Positions 1-7,514 of a stretch of DNA of 20,381 nt are shown here, one piece after another. The notes under the pieces are model-generated. The model was not told where the DNA came from and ran no database searches. It was given only the letters and a program-made list of their open reading frames with translations. The stretch comes from an uncultured Collinsella sp. (lineage in GTDB: Bacteria > Actinomycetota > Coriobacteriia > Coriobacteriales > Coriobacteriaceae): positions 1 through 20,381 of the forward strand of contig URJD01000012.1 in NCBI GenBank assembly GCA_900548075.1. Reading direction: 5' to 3'. A program made the translations under genes and the position numbers. Numbering within the stretch: position 1 is the first letter of the stretch; the number at the start of each line of letters is the position of its first letter.

Positions 1-85
1 GGGCCCTTGCGGCGTAGTCGCTATTTATTCAGTCCAAGTTTCGGGGCGCAGTTCACTGTCCCCTTTGTGGTGGTTTTCTAAGTCG

Positions 86-880
86 TTAGCTCAGCAGCAT
101 GCGGTCGTTGGCGAGCTCGCCGCCCGAGACCTCCTCGAACTTCTGTAGCAGGTCGGCTACGGTGAGCGACTTCTTCTCGTCACCGGCCACGTCGTAGATC
201 ACGTGGCCTTCGTGCATCATGATCAGACGGTTGCCCAGACGGATAGCGTCGTTCATGTTGTGCGTGACCATGAGCGTGGTCAGGTGGTTCTCGTCGACGA
301 TTTCCTCGGTCAGGTTGAGCACCTTAGAGGCCGTCTTGGGGTCGAGGGCCGCGGTGTGCTCGTCGAGCAGCAGCAGGCGCGGCCTGGTGAGCGTGGCCAT
401 CAGCAGGGTGAGCGCCTGGCGCTGGCCGCCCGAGAGCAGGCCGACCTTGGCGTTGAGACGCGTGTCCAGACCAAGGTCCAGGCGCTTGAGCAGCTCAACG
501 TACTCGTCCTTCTCGGCCTTGGTGACGCCCCACGAAAGACCGCGATGCTGGCCGCGACGCTTGGCGAGGGCCAGGTTCTCGGCGATCTGCATGTCGGCAG
601 CGGTACCGCGCATGGGGTCCTGAAACACGCGGCCCAGGTACTTGGCGCGCTGCGACTCGCTCAGGCGCGAGATGTCGGTGTCGTCGAGCTCAATAACGCC
701 CGAATCGAGCGGGTACACGCCGGCGATCATGTTGAGCAGCGTGGACTTGCCGGCGCCGTTGCCGCCGATCACGGTTACAAAGTCGCCGTCATTCAGGGTG
801 AGGTCGACGCCGGTGAGCGCGCGCTTCTCGGTGACGGTGCCCTTGTTAAAGGTCTTATTGACGTGCGAGAGCTTAAGCAT
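86..880 (-). CDS. ABC transporter ATP-binding protein (TrpZ-like)
   Basis: This is the cytoplasmic ATPase of a three-part importer whose permease and binding protein lie directly upstream. With the start at 880 it has 264 residues. Visible motifs are Walker A GGNGAGKST (residues 39-47), the signature LSGGQRQ (149-155), Walker B LLLLDEHTAALD (169-180, catalytic Glu174) and the H-loop His207. The DEHTAALDPKT form of Walker B is typical of the ATPases that partner PF04392-type binding proteins. A start at 889 (MRQMLKL) is open, but the GGGGG box touches that ATG, whereas it lies 9 nt before the ATG at 880. The gene overlaps the permease stop by 8 bp, suggesting translational coupling. The substrate cannot be read from the sequence; amino acids such as tryptophan are known for some relatives. 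Confidence 0.93.
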   Translation of the reverse strand: MLKLSHVNKTFNKGTVTEKRALTGVDLTLNDGDFVTVIGGNGAGKSTLLNMIAGVYPLDSGVIELDDTDISRLSESQRAKYLGRVFQDPMRGTAADMQIAENLALAKRRGQHRGLSWGVTKAEKDEYVELLKRLDLGLDTRLNAKVGLLSGGQRQALTLLMATLTRPRLLLLDEHTAALDPKTASKVLNLTEEIVDENHLTTLMVTHNMNDAIRLGNRLIMMHEGHVIYDVAGDEKKSLTVADLLQKFEEVSGGELANDRMLLS

Positions 881-1796
881 CTGCCTCATCCCCCTTCGTG
901 TAGGAGCTGCGGAGCTTATAGCGCTCCCAAACCACGGGTACGCACAGGGCCACGGCGACGATCACGGCGGAGAGCAACTTCATGTCGTTGGCGTCCATGC
1001 CCAACTGCAGCACGATGGCGCGGATAAGGAAGTACACCACGGAGCCAAAGACGGCGGAGGCAAGACGGACGCTAAACTGCGTGAGGCCGCCGGGCAGTAG
1101 ACGGCCGAGCACCTCGCCGATAACAATGGCGGCAAGACCGATAACGATGGCACCGGTGCCCATACCAATGTCGGCATACTTTTGGCTCTGGCAGATGAGC
1201 GCGCCCGAAAGGCCGATGAGGGCGTTGGAGAGCACGAGGGCGATCATCTTGGTGGAGTTGGTGTTGACGCCCAGAGCGCGGATCATGTACTCGTTGTTGC
1301 CGGTGGCGCGCAGCGCCGAGCCGATCTCGGTGCCAAAGAACCAATACAGGATGGCAACGATAGCCACGGCGAGCAGGATGCCCAAGATGATGGCAACGGT
1401 GGACTGCGGCAGACCGGTCATATTGCTGACGGCCGAGAACACGGTGCCCTTGGCAAGAATGGGCGTATTGGACTTGCCCATGATACGCAGGTTAATGGAC
1501 CACAGGCTGATCTGGGTGAGGATTCCGGCGAGGATCGCGGGAATCTCAAAGACGGTGGTCAAAATGCCCGTGACGGCACCCGCGATGGCGCCGGCGCACA
1601 TACCGGCCAGCACGGCGAGCAGCGGGTCGACGTTGTTATTGACGATGAGCACAGCGCAGACGCAGCCGCCGAGGGCAAAGCTGCCGTCGCAGGTCATATC
1701 GGGAATGTCGAGCAGGCGGAACGTGATAAACACGCCAAGCACCATAATGCCCCAGAGGACGCCCTGCGAAACGGCGCCCTGCAATGCAATGAGCAT
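873..1796 (-). CDS. ABC transporter permease, LivH-like (TrpY-like)
   Basis: This is the integral membrane permease of the importer, 307 residues. It is made of successive hydrophobic segments typical of the branched-chain amino acid permease superfamily (BPD_transp_2). The early segment with FRLLDIPDMTCDGSFALGG matches the conserved first-helix region of LivH/TrpY-like permeases, and the C-terminal tail is short and charged. The start is decided by an AGGAGG box at 1805-1810, 8 nt before the ATG at 1796. An ATG at 1803 is in another frame. It overlaps the ATPase gene downstream and is separated from the binding-protein gene upstream by an unusually long 203-nt gap. The family call is firm; the substrate is unknown. 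Confidence 0.92.
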   Translation of the reverse strand: MLIALQGAVSQGVLWGIMVLGVFITFRLLDIPDMTCDGSFALGGCVCAVLIVNNNVDPLLAVLAGMCAGAIAGAVTGILTTVFEIPAILAGILTQISLWSINLRIMGKSNTPILAKGTVFSAVSNMTGLPQSTVAIILGILLAVAIVAILYWFFGTEIGSALRATGNNEYMIRALGVNTNSTKMIALVLSNALIGLSGALICQSQKYADIGMGTGAIVIGLAAIVIGEVLGRLLPGGLTQFSVRLASAVFGSVVYFLIRAIVLQLGMDANDMKLLSAVIVAVALCVPVVWERYKLRSSYTKGDEADA

Positions 1797-1999
1797 GCTT
1801 CATACCTCCTAGGATAGGGTGGACACGTGAGTCACCATGATAGCGGTAACAATGCATAAAAGAGCTGCGGCCGGATGTTTTGACTCATCCGAAACAAGCA
1901 GGGCGAACGCCGGTCTACAGCGCCCGCCCCTGTGGCTCAGATATTGAATAACGCGGCTAAAGCGCGAGCACGGGCTCTAGACGCATGCCGCGTATGGCA
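1797..1999 (-). other. Long non-coding gap inside the importer gene cluster
   Basis: These 203 nt between the binding-protein and permease genes hold no convincing ORF. Read on the minus strand there is a small stem-loop (CGGATG/CATCCG, 1872-1891, 8-nt loop) about 10 nt before a CTTTT run. A possible -10 box TATCAT lies at 1837-1842 without a good -35. The gap could allow a different expression level for the binding protein and for the membrane and ATPase subunits, but this is inference. Confidence 0.4.
1837..1842 (-). promoter_or_regulatory. Possible internal -10 box before the permease gene
   Basis: On the minus strand this reads TATCAT (5 of 6 to TATAAT), about 40 nt before the permease start. 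No good -35 is seen at 16-18 nt upstream, so it is only a weak candidate. Confidence 0.2.
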
Positions 2000-2980
2000 T
2001 TACGCGTTCAGAGCGGAAAGGTCGATGCCCAGGGCCTCGGCCATTTCGTCGTTCTTGACGACGACCAGGTCCTTGCTCGAGAGGTGCTTGATCGGCATGT
2101 CTTCGGGCTTGGCCTCGCCCTTCAGGATCTTAACGGCCATCTCGCCCGCGGCGTAGCCCAGGTCCTCGTAATTGATGGAGAGGGTGAACAGGCCGCCGGC
2201 CATGCACATACCCTCCTCGCCAGTCACGAAGGGAAGCTTGTTTTCCTTGCAGATCTGGCCGACCTGCGAGGCACCCGCGGCGATGGTGTTGTCGGTGGGG
2301 GAGTACAGCGCGTCGACCTTGCCCACGGCAGACTCGACGACGGACTGAATCTCGTTGGAGCTCGAGACGGTGAAGTCAGTGTACTCGAGGCCCAGCTTGT
2401 CGAGCTCCTTCTTGGCGGCCTTGATCTGGACGTCGGAGTTGGACTCGGCGGTGCAGTAGAGCAGGCCGACCTTTTTAACGTCGGGCAGGACCTTCTGCAT
2501 CATCTCGAGCTGCTCGGCGACCGGGGTGAGGTCGGAAGCGCCCGTGACGTTGGTGCCGGGCTTGTCGTTGTCCTGGACCAGGCCGGAGGCGGCGTAGTCG
2601 GTGATGGCGCAGCCCACGATGGGGATATCGGCCGTGGCGCCGGCGGCAGCCTGTGCGGCGGGCGTGGCGATGGCGTAGATCAGGTCGACGCCATCGCCCA
2701 CGAACTTGTCGGCGATGGACTTACACGTGGACTGGTCGTTCTGGGCGTTCTTCTGGTCGATCTTGACCTTAAGGCCGCTTTTCTTGATGGCCTTGACAAA
2801 GCCGTCGTTGGCGGCATCGAGTGCGGAGTGCTCGGTGAGCTGCAGAACGCCGATGGTGTAGTCGGAACCGGCGGCAGCAGAGCCGGAACCAGAGTTGCCG
2901 CCGCATCCGGCGAGCGGGGCGAGCGCGAGCAGGCCGGCGGAGACCAGAAGGCTCCTGCGGCTGATGGTGATGTCCTTCAT
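2000..2980 (-). CDS. ABC transporter substrate-binding lipoprotein (TrpX-like, PF04392 type)
   Basis: This is the extracytoplasmic binding protein of the importer, 326 residues. The N-terminus has a twin-arginine-like motif (SRRSLL, residues 7-12), a hydrophobic stretch and a lipobox LAGC with Cys26, so it is probably a membrane-anchored lipoprotein exported by Tat or Sec. A Gly/Ser-rich linker follows. The body carries blocks typical of the ABC_sub_bind family, such as YTIGVLQLTEHSALD, the CKSIADKFVGDGVDLIYAIATPAAQA region, and VGLLY in mid-protein. The start at 2980 is chosen because GGGGG lies just upstream. The open frame extends 16 codons further, but that extension has no ribosome binding site and would bury the signal peptide. 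A clear promoter lies at 3044-3071. The ligand is not identifiable. Confidence 0.92.
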   Translation of the reverse strand: MKDITISRRSLLVSAGLLALAPLAGCGGNSGSGSAAAGSDYTIGVLQLTEHSALDAANDGFVKAIKKSGLKVKIDQKNAQNDQSTCKSIADKFVGDGVDLIYAIATPAAQAAAGATADIPIVGCAITDYAASGLVQDNDKPGTNVTGASDLTPVAEQLEMMQKVLPDVKKVGLLYCTAESNSDVQIKAAKKELDKLGLEYTDFTVSSSNEIQSVVESAVGKVDALYSPTDNTIAAGASQVGQICKENKLPFVTGEEGMCMAGGLFTLSINYEDLGYAAGEMAVKILKGEAKPEDMPIKHLSSKDLVVVKNDEMAEALGIDLSALNA

Positions 2981-3005
2981 ATCATTACCCCCAGTATAAA
3001 AATGG

Positions 3006-3037
3006 CTGGAAACACTGCACTGGGACAAAGTGCAAGT
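3006..3037 (-). promoter_or_regulatory. Imperfect stem-loop or operator in the leader of the binding-protein gene
   Basis: Between the promoter and the start codon the minus strand contains TTGCACT, a 7-nt spacer TTGTCCC, then AGTGCAG. This can pair over 7 bp with one G-U and extends by CAC/GTG across a bulge. It overlaps the expected transcription start region, so it could be an operator or a 5' RNA hairpin. No known riboswitch was recognised. Confidence 0.3.
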
Positions 3038-3043
3038 GGAACT

Positions 3044-3071
3044 ATAGTAGCGCTGATGTCCATTTTTACAA
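3044..3071 (-). promoter_or_regulatory. Promoter of the ABC importer
   Basis: On the minus strand, -35 TTGTAA (3066-3071) and -10 TACTAT (3044-3049) are separated by 16 nt. Transcription would start near 3037, giving a 5' leader of about 57 nt before the lipoprotein gene. Confidence 0.6.
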
Positions 3072-3140
3072 CAGCCTGGCGGGTTTTTTAATACAGAATC
3101 GGATGGGCGGTACGGGTAGTCGAATGGGCGGCGGAGGGTC

Positions 3141-3926
3141 TTATGCGGCGGAGGAGGCGTCGTCCTCGTCCAAGGCGGCGAAGAGCTTCTTGCCGTCGAG
3201 CAGGCGCGTGCTGACGTTTCTCATTCGGCCAATCTCTACAGTACGCAACGTGTCATCGGCGCCTCGGGCGTCGTAGACCGTTCCCAGCAGATACGAGATG
3301 CCATCGCGCTGCCTGATGGCAAAGGGACGGAGTGTCATCCGTGCTGCTTCGGTTTCGCCACGTGTCGTGACGCTCGAAATATCAAAACTCACCGTGGTTC
3401 CGTGGTCGATGGCCTGCTCGACGAGCTCGCACGTGTCGATGCGCTTGATGGGCGTGCGTGTTGCCTTGGTAGCCTTGCTGCCTGCGCTTGGAGCGGGTTC
3501 GGGTGTATCGAGGTAGCCGCGAACGTCGGCGCTCGCCATGGCAACTAAGTGCTGCGCCATGCTCTTGCGGATAGCGATAGGCGTGGAGCGGTTGCGCATG
3601 ACCATACCGTGGAGCCGGATGATCTCTTCATCGGTGAGCGGGCGGGTAAGAAGTTTGTAGCCCACGCCGCGTTTGTACTCAATTTCGTATCCGGCATGGC
3701 GAAGCGCGGAGATGGCGGTGTAGATGCTGCGCCACGCCGCCGAGATGGGCATGCGGGCGGGGTCGTCGGGATGGGCGAGGCGCCGGATCAACTCATCGGA
3801 AAGCATGGCCTTGTCCTCGCCGGTGTTTTCGCTTAATAGTTGCAGGATGCGAACGGCGCGATAGGCTGCCATCGAGGCGGCGCCTCTAGTCGTGGTGTCG
3901 TAGGTTTCAACAGCGGCTTCGGTCAT
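3141..3926 (-). CDS. WYL-domain transcriptional regulator
   Basis: A 261-residue protein with the layout of the YafY/WYL family. The N-terminal part (MAAYRAVRILQLLSEN, then SIYTAISALRHAGYEIEYKRGVGY) looks like a winged helix-turn-helix with the usual DNA-binding helix and wing. The C-terminal half has the WYL-type pattern RPFAIRQRDGISYLLGTVYDA followed by RTVEIGRM, where the family senses ligands, often nucleotides or nucleic acid. The canonical W-Y-L triplet is degenerate (SYL). A GTG at 3935 is in frame, but AAGGA is 10 nt from the ATG at 3926 and only 1 nt from the GTG. It lies 70 bp upstream of the importer promoter in the same orientation, so it may regulate that importer; this is inference. 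Confidence 0.8.
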   Translation of the reverse strand: MTEAAVETYDTTTRGAASMAAYRAVRILQLLSENTGEDKAMLSDELIRRLAHPDDPARMPISAAWRSIYTAISALRHAGYEIEYKRGVGYKLLTRPLTDEEIIRLHGMVMRNRSTPIAIRKSMAQHLVAMASADVRGYLDTPEPAPSAGSKATKATRTPIKRIDTCELVEQAIDHGTTVSFDISSVTTRGETEAARMTLRPFAIRQRDGISYLLGTVYDARGADDTLRTVEIGRMRNVSTRLLDGKKLFAALDEDDASSAA

Positions 3927-4043
3927 GGTGCCCACGTCCTTTCCGTTTTGGGTGGCGACGGTATGGAGCCTAGGACGTGGGGCTTTCCCAGGGGCGCAGG
4001 GCGCTCTGGGCGGTCGGTAGTCGTCGGCAAACGGCAGGTCGAG

Positions 4044-4106
4044 TTTTCAACAGCCCTGCTCAACTGACCAAAAACTTGCCAAAAGCTTGACGGATGCTGT
4101 TGAAAA
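4044..4106. repeat. 11-bp perfect inverted repeat upstream of the WYL gene
   Basis: TTTTCAACAGC at 4044-4054 is matched exactly by its reverse complement GCTGTTGAAAA at 4096-4106. The space between holds a tandem pair of 11-bp direct repeats (minus strand CAAGCTTTTGG and CAAGTTTTTGG). The right arm overlaps the T-run of the asnS terminator. It could be an operator region for the WYL regulator or an RNA structure. No good promoter for the WYL gene could be picked out. Confidence 0.5.
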
Positions 4107-4137
4107 AAAGCGCCTCTCGACCGATGTCGAGAGACGC
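4103..4137 (-). terminator. Rho-independent terminator of asnS
   Basis: On the minus strand a 12-bp stem (GCGTCTCTCGAC/GTCGAGAGGCGC, one wobble) with loop ATCG is followed by seven T. It lies about 50 nt after the asnS stop. Confidence 0.92.
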
Positions 4138-4185
4138 TTATGCGATGAGCGTTGGCGTGTGGCGACGCGAGCTAGCGTCCGACGA

Positions 4186-5589
4186 TTAGAAGTCGGCGTT
4201 GCCCACGGTGCGCGGGTGCGGCAGGACGTCGCGGATGTTGCCCACGCCGGTCAGATACATGACCAAGCGCTCGAAGCCCAGGCCGTAGCCGGCGTGCTTG
4301 CAGGAACCGTAGCGGCGCAGGTCAAGGTAGTACTTGTACTGCTCGGGATTCATACCCAGGTCCTTGATGCGGGCCTCGAGCAGATCCAGGCGCTCCTCGC
4401 GCTGGGAGCCACCGATGATCTCGCCGATACCGGGAACCAGGCAGTCGGCGGCGGCGACGGTCTTGCCGTCCTCGTTCATGCGCATGTAGAAGGCCTTGAT
4501 CTCGGCCGGGTAGTCGGTTACGAAGGTCGGGCGCTTAAAGTGCTCCTCGGTCAGGAAGCGCTCGTGCTCGGTCTGCAGGTCGATGCCCCAGCTCACGGGG
4601 TAGTCAAACTTATGACCGGCGGCGACGGCCTGCTCCAGGATCTCGACGGCCTCGGTGTAGGTAACGCGGGCGAAGTCGGAGTTGGCGACATGGTCTAGGC
4701 GCTCGAGCAGACCCTTGTCCACAAACTTGTTGAGCATATTGAGCTCGTCGGGGCAGGTGGCCATAACGTCCTTGAGGACGTACTTGAGCATGGCCTCGGC
4801 GTTGTCCATGTAGTCGTTAAGGTCGGCAAAGGCCATCTCGGGCTCGATCATCCAAAACTCGGCGGCGTGGCGCGTGGTGTTGGAGTTCTCGGCACGGAAG
4901 GTGGGGCCAAAGGTGTACACGTCGCCAAAGGCCATGGCAAAGTTCTCGGCATTGAGCTGGCCGGACACGGTGAGGCTCGCATGCTTGCCAAAGAAGTCCT
5001 GGCTCCAGTCGACCTCGCCGGACTCGGTGAGGGGCGGATTTTTGGGGTCGAGCGTGGTCACGCGGAACATCTCGCCGGCGCCCTCGCAGTCACTCGTGGT
5101 GATGATGGGGGTGTTGACGTAGACAAAGCCCTGCTCCTGGAAGAAGCGGTGGATGGCGGCAGCCGCGACAGAGCGGATGCGGAACACGGCGCGGAACAGG
5201 TTGGTGCGCGGACGCAGGTGCTGCTGGGTGCGCAGGAACTCGACGGTTGCGCGCTTCTTCTGCAGCGGGTAATCCGGGGCGCTCGTGCCCTCGACCTCGA
5301 TGGAGGTGGCAGAAAGCTCGAAAGGTTGGGGCGCATCGGGGGTCAGCTTGACGGTGCCGGTGCAAATGAGTGCGGCCGAGACGTTTTGATGGGCGATCTC
5401 GTCGTAGTTGTCGAGTGCCTCGCGGTTCATGACGACCTGCAGGTCGCGGAAGCAGCTGCCGTCGTTGAGCGTAACAAAGCCAAAGTTCTTCATGTCGCGG
5501 ACGGACTTGACCCAGCCGGCGACGGTGACGGTCTGGCCGCCGAGCGACTCGGCATCGGCATAGAGCTGCGCGATTTTGGTGCGGTTCAC
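4186..5589 (-). CDS. asnS: Asparagine--tRNA ligase
   Basis: A class II aminoacyl-tRNA synthetase that charges tRNA-Asn with asparagine in the cytoplasm. The N-terminal OB-fold anticodon-binding domain is visible (VTVAGWVKSVRDMKNFGFV, about residues 18-36). It is followed by the catalytic core with motif 2 (FRAENSNTTRHAAEFWMIEPE) and motif 3 (GLGFERLVMYLTGVGNIRD) near the C-terminus, ending PHPRTVGNADF as in AsnS rather than AspS. With a GTG start at 5589 the protein has 467 residues, almost the length of E. coli AsnS. GGGAGG lies 4 nt upstream of that GTG. ATGs at 5601 and 5625 lack ribosome binding sites, and the frame is open back to 5853 only by chance, across the promoter and a terminator. 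It is a single-gene unit with its own promoter and terminator. Confidence 0.97.
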   Translation of the reverse strand: MNRTKIAQLYADAESLGGQTVTVAGWVKSVRDMKNFGFVTLNDGSCFRDLQVVMNREALDNYDEIAHQNVSAALICTGTVKLTPDAPQPFELSATSIEVEGTSAPDYPLQKKRATVEFLRTQQHLRPRTNLFRAVFRIRSVAAAAIHRFFQEQGFVYVNTPIITTSDCEGAGEMFRVTTLDPKNPPLTESGEVDWSQDFFGKHASLTVSGQLNAENFAMAFGDVYTFGPTFRAENSNTTRHAAEFWMIEPEMAFADLNDYMDNAEAMLKYVLKDVMATCPDELNMLNKFVDKGLLERLDHVANSDFARVTYTEAVEILEQAVAAGHKFDYPVSWGIDLQTEHERFLTEEHFKRPTFVTDYPAEIKAFYMRMNEDGKTVAAADCLVPGIGEIIGGSQREERLDLLEARIKDLGMNPEQYKYYLDLRRYGSCKHAGYGLGFERLVMYLTGVGNIRDVLPHPRTVGNADF

Positions 5590-5635
5590 GTATCCTCCCA
5601 TAACGGTTGAATGATAGTTATCCATACAGTTCGAT

Positions 5636-5644
5636 ATTCTAGCA
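5636..5644 (-). promoter_or_regulatory. Extended -10 promoter of asnS
   Basis: The minus strand reads TGCTAGAAT, an extended -10 (TGn plus TAGAAT, 5 of 6 to consensus). A clear -35 is not seen, which is usual for extended -10 promoters. The leader to the GTG start would be about 40 nt. Confidence 0.5.
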
Positions 5645-5690
5645 GCTCGGCTCATTTGAGCTATACAGATAAAGCATTGGCGGGATGGTT

Positions 5691-5733
5691 TTTCAAACGA
5701 AAAGCGCCCGCGGCCAAATGGTCGCGGGCGCTT
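5691..5733 (-). terminator. Rho-independent terminator of the EIIA gene
   Basis: On the minus strand a 14-bp GC-rich stem (AAGCGCCCGCGACC/GGCCGCGGGCGCTT, one wobble) with loop ATTT is followed by TTTTCGTTTG. It sits about 40 nt after the EIIA stop and just upstream of the asnS promoter. Confidence 0.85.
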
Positions 5734-5770
5734 GACGAGGTGCCTTTTGGCTGTGTGGCGTGGGGCCTGG

Positions 5771-6334
5771 CTACTTGGTCTTGGCAACCAGCAGCGGGTC
5801 GCCAAGCTTGACGAGCGGGTTGCCGCCGATAAGCGTTCCAGACTCGCCGACATGGTCGATGCTCTTAAGACGATCGAGCTCGGAGACGATGACGGTCACG
5901 ATGTCCTCGTGACCAGCGGCCTTAATGGCCTCGCGGTCGAAGCTGATGAGCGGCTGGCCTGCCTTGACCACATCGCCCATCTCGACAAAGCGGGCAAAAC
6001 CCTTGCCGTTCATTTCCACGGTGCCCAGGCCAACATGGATGAACACGCGCAGGCCGTCCTCGGTGATCATGCCGATGGAGTGGTTGGTGACAGTGGTGGC
6101 ACCGATGCGGCCGTTGGCGGGCGCATAGATGGTGCCGGTAATGGGCTCGATGCCATAGCCCTGGCCAAGCATGCCCGAGGCGATCGTCTCGTCGGGAACC
6201 TCGTCCAGGTTGACGAGCACGCCGTTGACGGGGGCATAGATGACGCCTTCGCGGGTGGCGAAGCTTGCTGCGGGCGGAACGGACGCCTCGCCGGTCGAGG
6301 TGAAGGTGGACTTAAGCGAATCGAGCAGACCCAT
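5771..6334 (-). CDS. PTS glucose-type EIIA component (Crr-like, stand-alone)
   Basis: A 187-residue single-domain EIIA of the glucose/sucrose PTS family (PF00358). It accepts phosphate from HPr and passes it to an EIIB domain; stand-alone forms can also be regulatory. The active-site block VFIHVGLGTVEMNGKGF contains the phosphorylated His100, and the partner His85 lies in NHSIGM. The block IYAPANGRI and the late FVEMGDVVKAGQPLISFD segment are also typical. About 28 N-terminal residues before the domain are low-complexity. The start at 6334 has GGAGG 5 nt upstream; the open frame continues 27 codons upstream without support. No EIIB/EIIC lies nearby, so it must serve permeases encoded elsewhere. 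A palindromic operator lies at its promoter. Confidence 0.93.
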   Translation of the reverse strand: MGLLDSLKSTFTSTGEASVPPAASFATREGVIYAPVNGVLVNLDEVPDETIASGMLGQGYGIEPITGTIYAPANGRIGATTVTNHSIGMITEDGLRVFIHVGLGTVEMNGKGFARFVEMGDVVKAGQPLISFDREAIKAAGHEDIVTVIVSELDRLKSIDHVGESGTLIGGNPLVKLGDPLLVAKTK

Positions 6335-6381
6335 AGTTGCCTCCAACTTAAATAGGCGCATATCGCGCGCTTGGTTTGCCG

Positions 6382-6391
6382 GAAACGTTTC
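6382..6391. promoter_or_regulatory. Operator-like palindrome GAAACGTTTC (LacI/CcpA type)
   Basis: A perfect 10-bp palindrome with the central CG and AAA/TTT arms seen in LacI-family and cre-like operators. It lies 48 nt upstream of the EIIA start and overlaps the proposed -10 box. This position would suit repression of the EIIA gene by a sugar-responsive LacI-type regulator; the regulator itself is not in the window. Confidence 0.45.
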
Positions 6392-6415
6392 ATATGTGTT
6401 TCGCGGCTTGGTCAA
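6389..6415 (-). promoter_or_regulatory. Candidate promoter of the EIIA gene
   Basis: On the minus strand -35 TTGACC (6410-6415) and -10 TATGAA (6389-6394) are 15 nt apart, slightly short. The GAAACGTTTC palindrome starts within the -10. Confidence 0.4.
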
Positions 6416-6550
6416 CGCCCCCTATTCTACGCTGCTCAGCGATACCTCTGAGCTGGGATTATGTGATATATCAGTTGGAGGGAAACTTATTGCTGGTGTG
6501 TTTCTGCGCCACGGGTTCAAGTGGGGTACGCTTGAAGGCGAAAAAAGAGT

Positions 6551-6565
6551 GCGCAAAATTTGCGC
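6551..6565. promoter_or_regulatory. Palindrome GCGCAAA-A-TTTGCGC before the hydrolase gene
   Basis: Perfect 7-bp arms around one central base, ending 13 nt before the hydrolase ATG and just ahead of its ribosome binding site. With so short a centre it is more likely a protein-binding site than an RNA hairpin. A second short palindrome, TGATATATCA, lies at 6464-6473. Confidence 0.35.
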
Positions 6566-6578
6566 GAAGGGAGCACAT

Positions 6579-7478
6579 ATGATTGTCGAGAACCATGCGC
6601 TGTGGGGCGAGGAGCCGACCGAGGATTATCCGGCGACCTTTACGTATCTGGGTGCCGAGCCGCTGCCCGATAAACCGAATGGCCGCCGCCCCGCGGTGAT
6701 CATCTGCGGCGGAGGCGGGTTTACGCATATCGCTCCGCACGAGCAGGACCCGGTGGCGTTTGCATTTTTGGACCGCGGCTACCAGGCCTTTGTGCTCAAC
6801 TATGTCACGAGTTCTACGGGTGACGTGAGCTTTCCGCACCCCCAGGCAGATCTTGCCAAGATGGTCGCCACGGTGCGCGCGAATGCCGACGAGTGGCATG
6901 TCGACCCCAAGCGCGTGTGCGTTGTGGGCTTTTCTGCTGGCGGCATGATTTGCGCCTCGCTGGCAACACAGTGGAAGACCGGCCCCTTCGCGGCACTTGC
7001 CGGGGCGCGTCCGGACGACATTCGTCCCGATGCCGTGGTGCTGGGCTATCCATTGCTCGACTTTGCCTATGTGCGCGACATGCAGACGCGCGATCCGCGC
7101 ATTGACTTGCGCGTGCCCAAGACGGGCGGCAAGACGGGGCGCGATTTGCTCAACGACTACCTGTCGATGGTGACGGGCGGCGAGGCAACTGACGAGCATT
7201 TGGCCGACATATGCCCTACCACACATGTTTCGCGTCAGATGCCACCGACCTTTGTGTGGGGCGTGTCCGACGACAAGACGGCGCCGATCGCGCAGGTCTA
7301 TCCGTTTGCCCAACGCATGGCGGAGGAGGGCGTCGCTTGCGAGATGCACGTCTTTGACCAGGGCGGTCACGGCCTTTCGCTCGGCAACGCCAACACCGCG
7401 GTCGACAACGAGGACAAGCAGGTGGCAGTCCGTCCCTGGATCCGCCTGGCCTTCCGCTTTCTGGAGCGCCATCTGTAA
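6579..7478 (+). CDS. Alpha/beta hydrolase, acetylesterase-like
   Basis: A 299-residue cytoplasmic serine hydrolase of the alpha/beta fold, close to the acetyl-xylan esterase/BD-FAE type. No signal peptide is seen. The oxyanion segment is IICGGGGF (in place of the HGGGF of the hormone-sensitive lipase type). The nucleophile elbow is GFSAGG with Ser119, the acid is Asp231 in WGVSDDKTAP, and the base is His264 in GGHGLSLG, so the triad is complete. Its likely action is removal of acetyl or other short acyl groups from carbohydrate, but the substrate is inferred only from family resemblance. The start at 6579 follows GAAGGGAG with 5 nt spacing; the frame is open upstream to 6240, but that stretch crosses the divergent EIIA gene. 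It is transcribed alone and ends before a repeat hairpin. Confidence 0.88.
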   Translation: MIVENHALWGEEPTEDYPATFTYLGAEPLPDKPNGRRPAVIICGGGGFTHIAPHEQDPVAFAFLDRGYQAFVLNYVTSSTGDVSFPHPQADLAKMVATVRANADEWHVDPKRVCVVGFSAGGMICASLATQWKTGPFAALAGARPDDIRPDAVVLGYPLLDFAYVRDMQTRDPRIDLRVPKTGGKTGRDLLNDYLSMVTGGEATDEHLADICPTTHVSRQMPPTFVWGVSDDKTAPIAQVYPFAQRMAEEGVACEMHVFDQGGHGLSLGNANTAVDNEDKQVAVRPWIRLAFRFLERHL

Positions 7479-7514
7479 GAGTAAGAGGGCCAGCCCCATC
7501 CCGTCCCTCATAAC

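Noticed and set aside
1..85. Terminator or gene end to the left of the ATPase gene
   Set aside because: Only a 4-bp GGGG/CCCC pairing without a T-run is visible; nothing else can be supported in these 85 nt.
1985..3091. Long plus-strand frame opposite the binding-protein gene
   Set aside because: It mirrors the lipoprotein gene and shows only Gly/Val/Asp/Leu-rich sequence typical of antisense frames.
5590..5853. N-terminal extension of asnS to 5853
   Set aside because: It would translate through the asnS promoter and the EIIA terminator, and AsnS homology begins at the GTG at 5589, where a ribosome binding site lies.
6434..6453. GCTCAG/CTGAGC hairpin between the EIIA and hydrolase genes as a terminator or riboswitch
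   Set aside because: The stem is 6 bp, no T-run follows on either strand, and no riboswitch core motif is seen.
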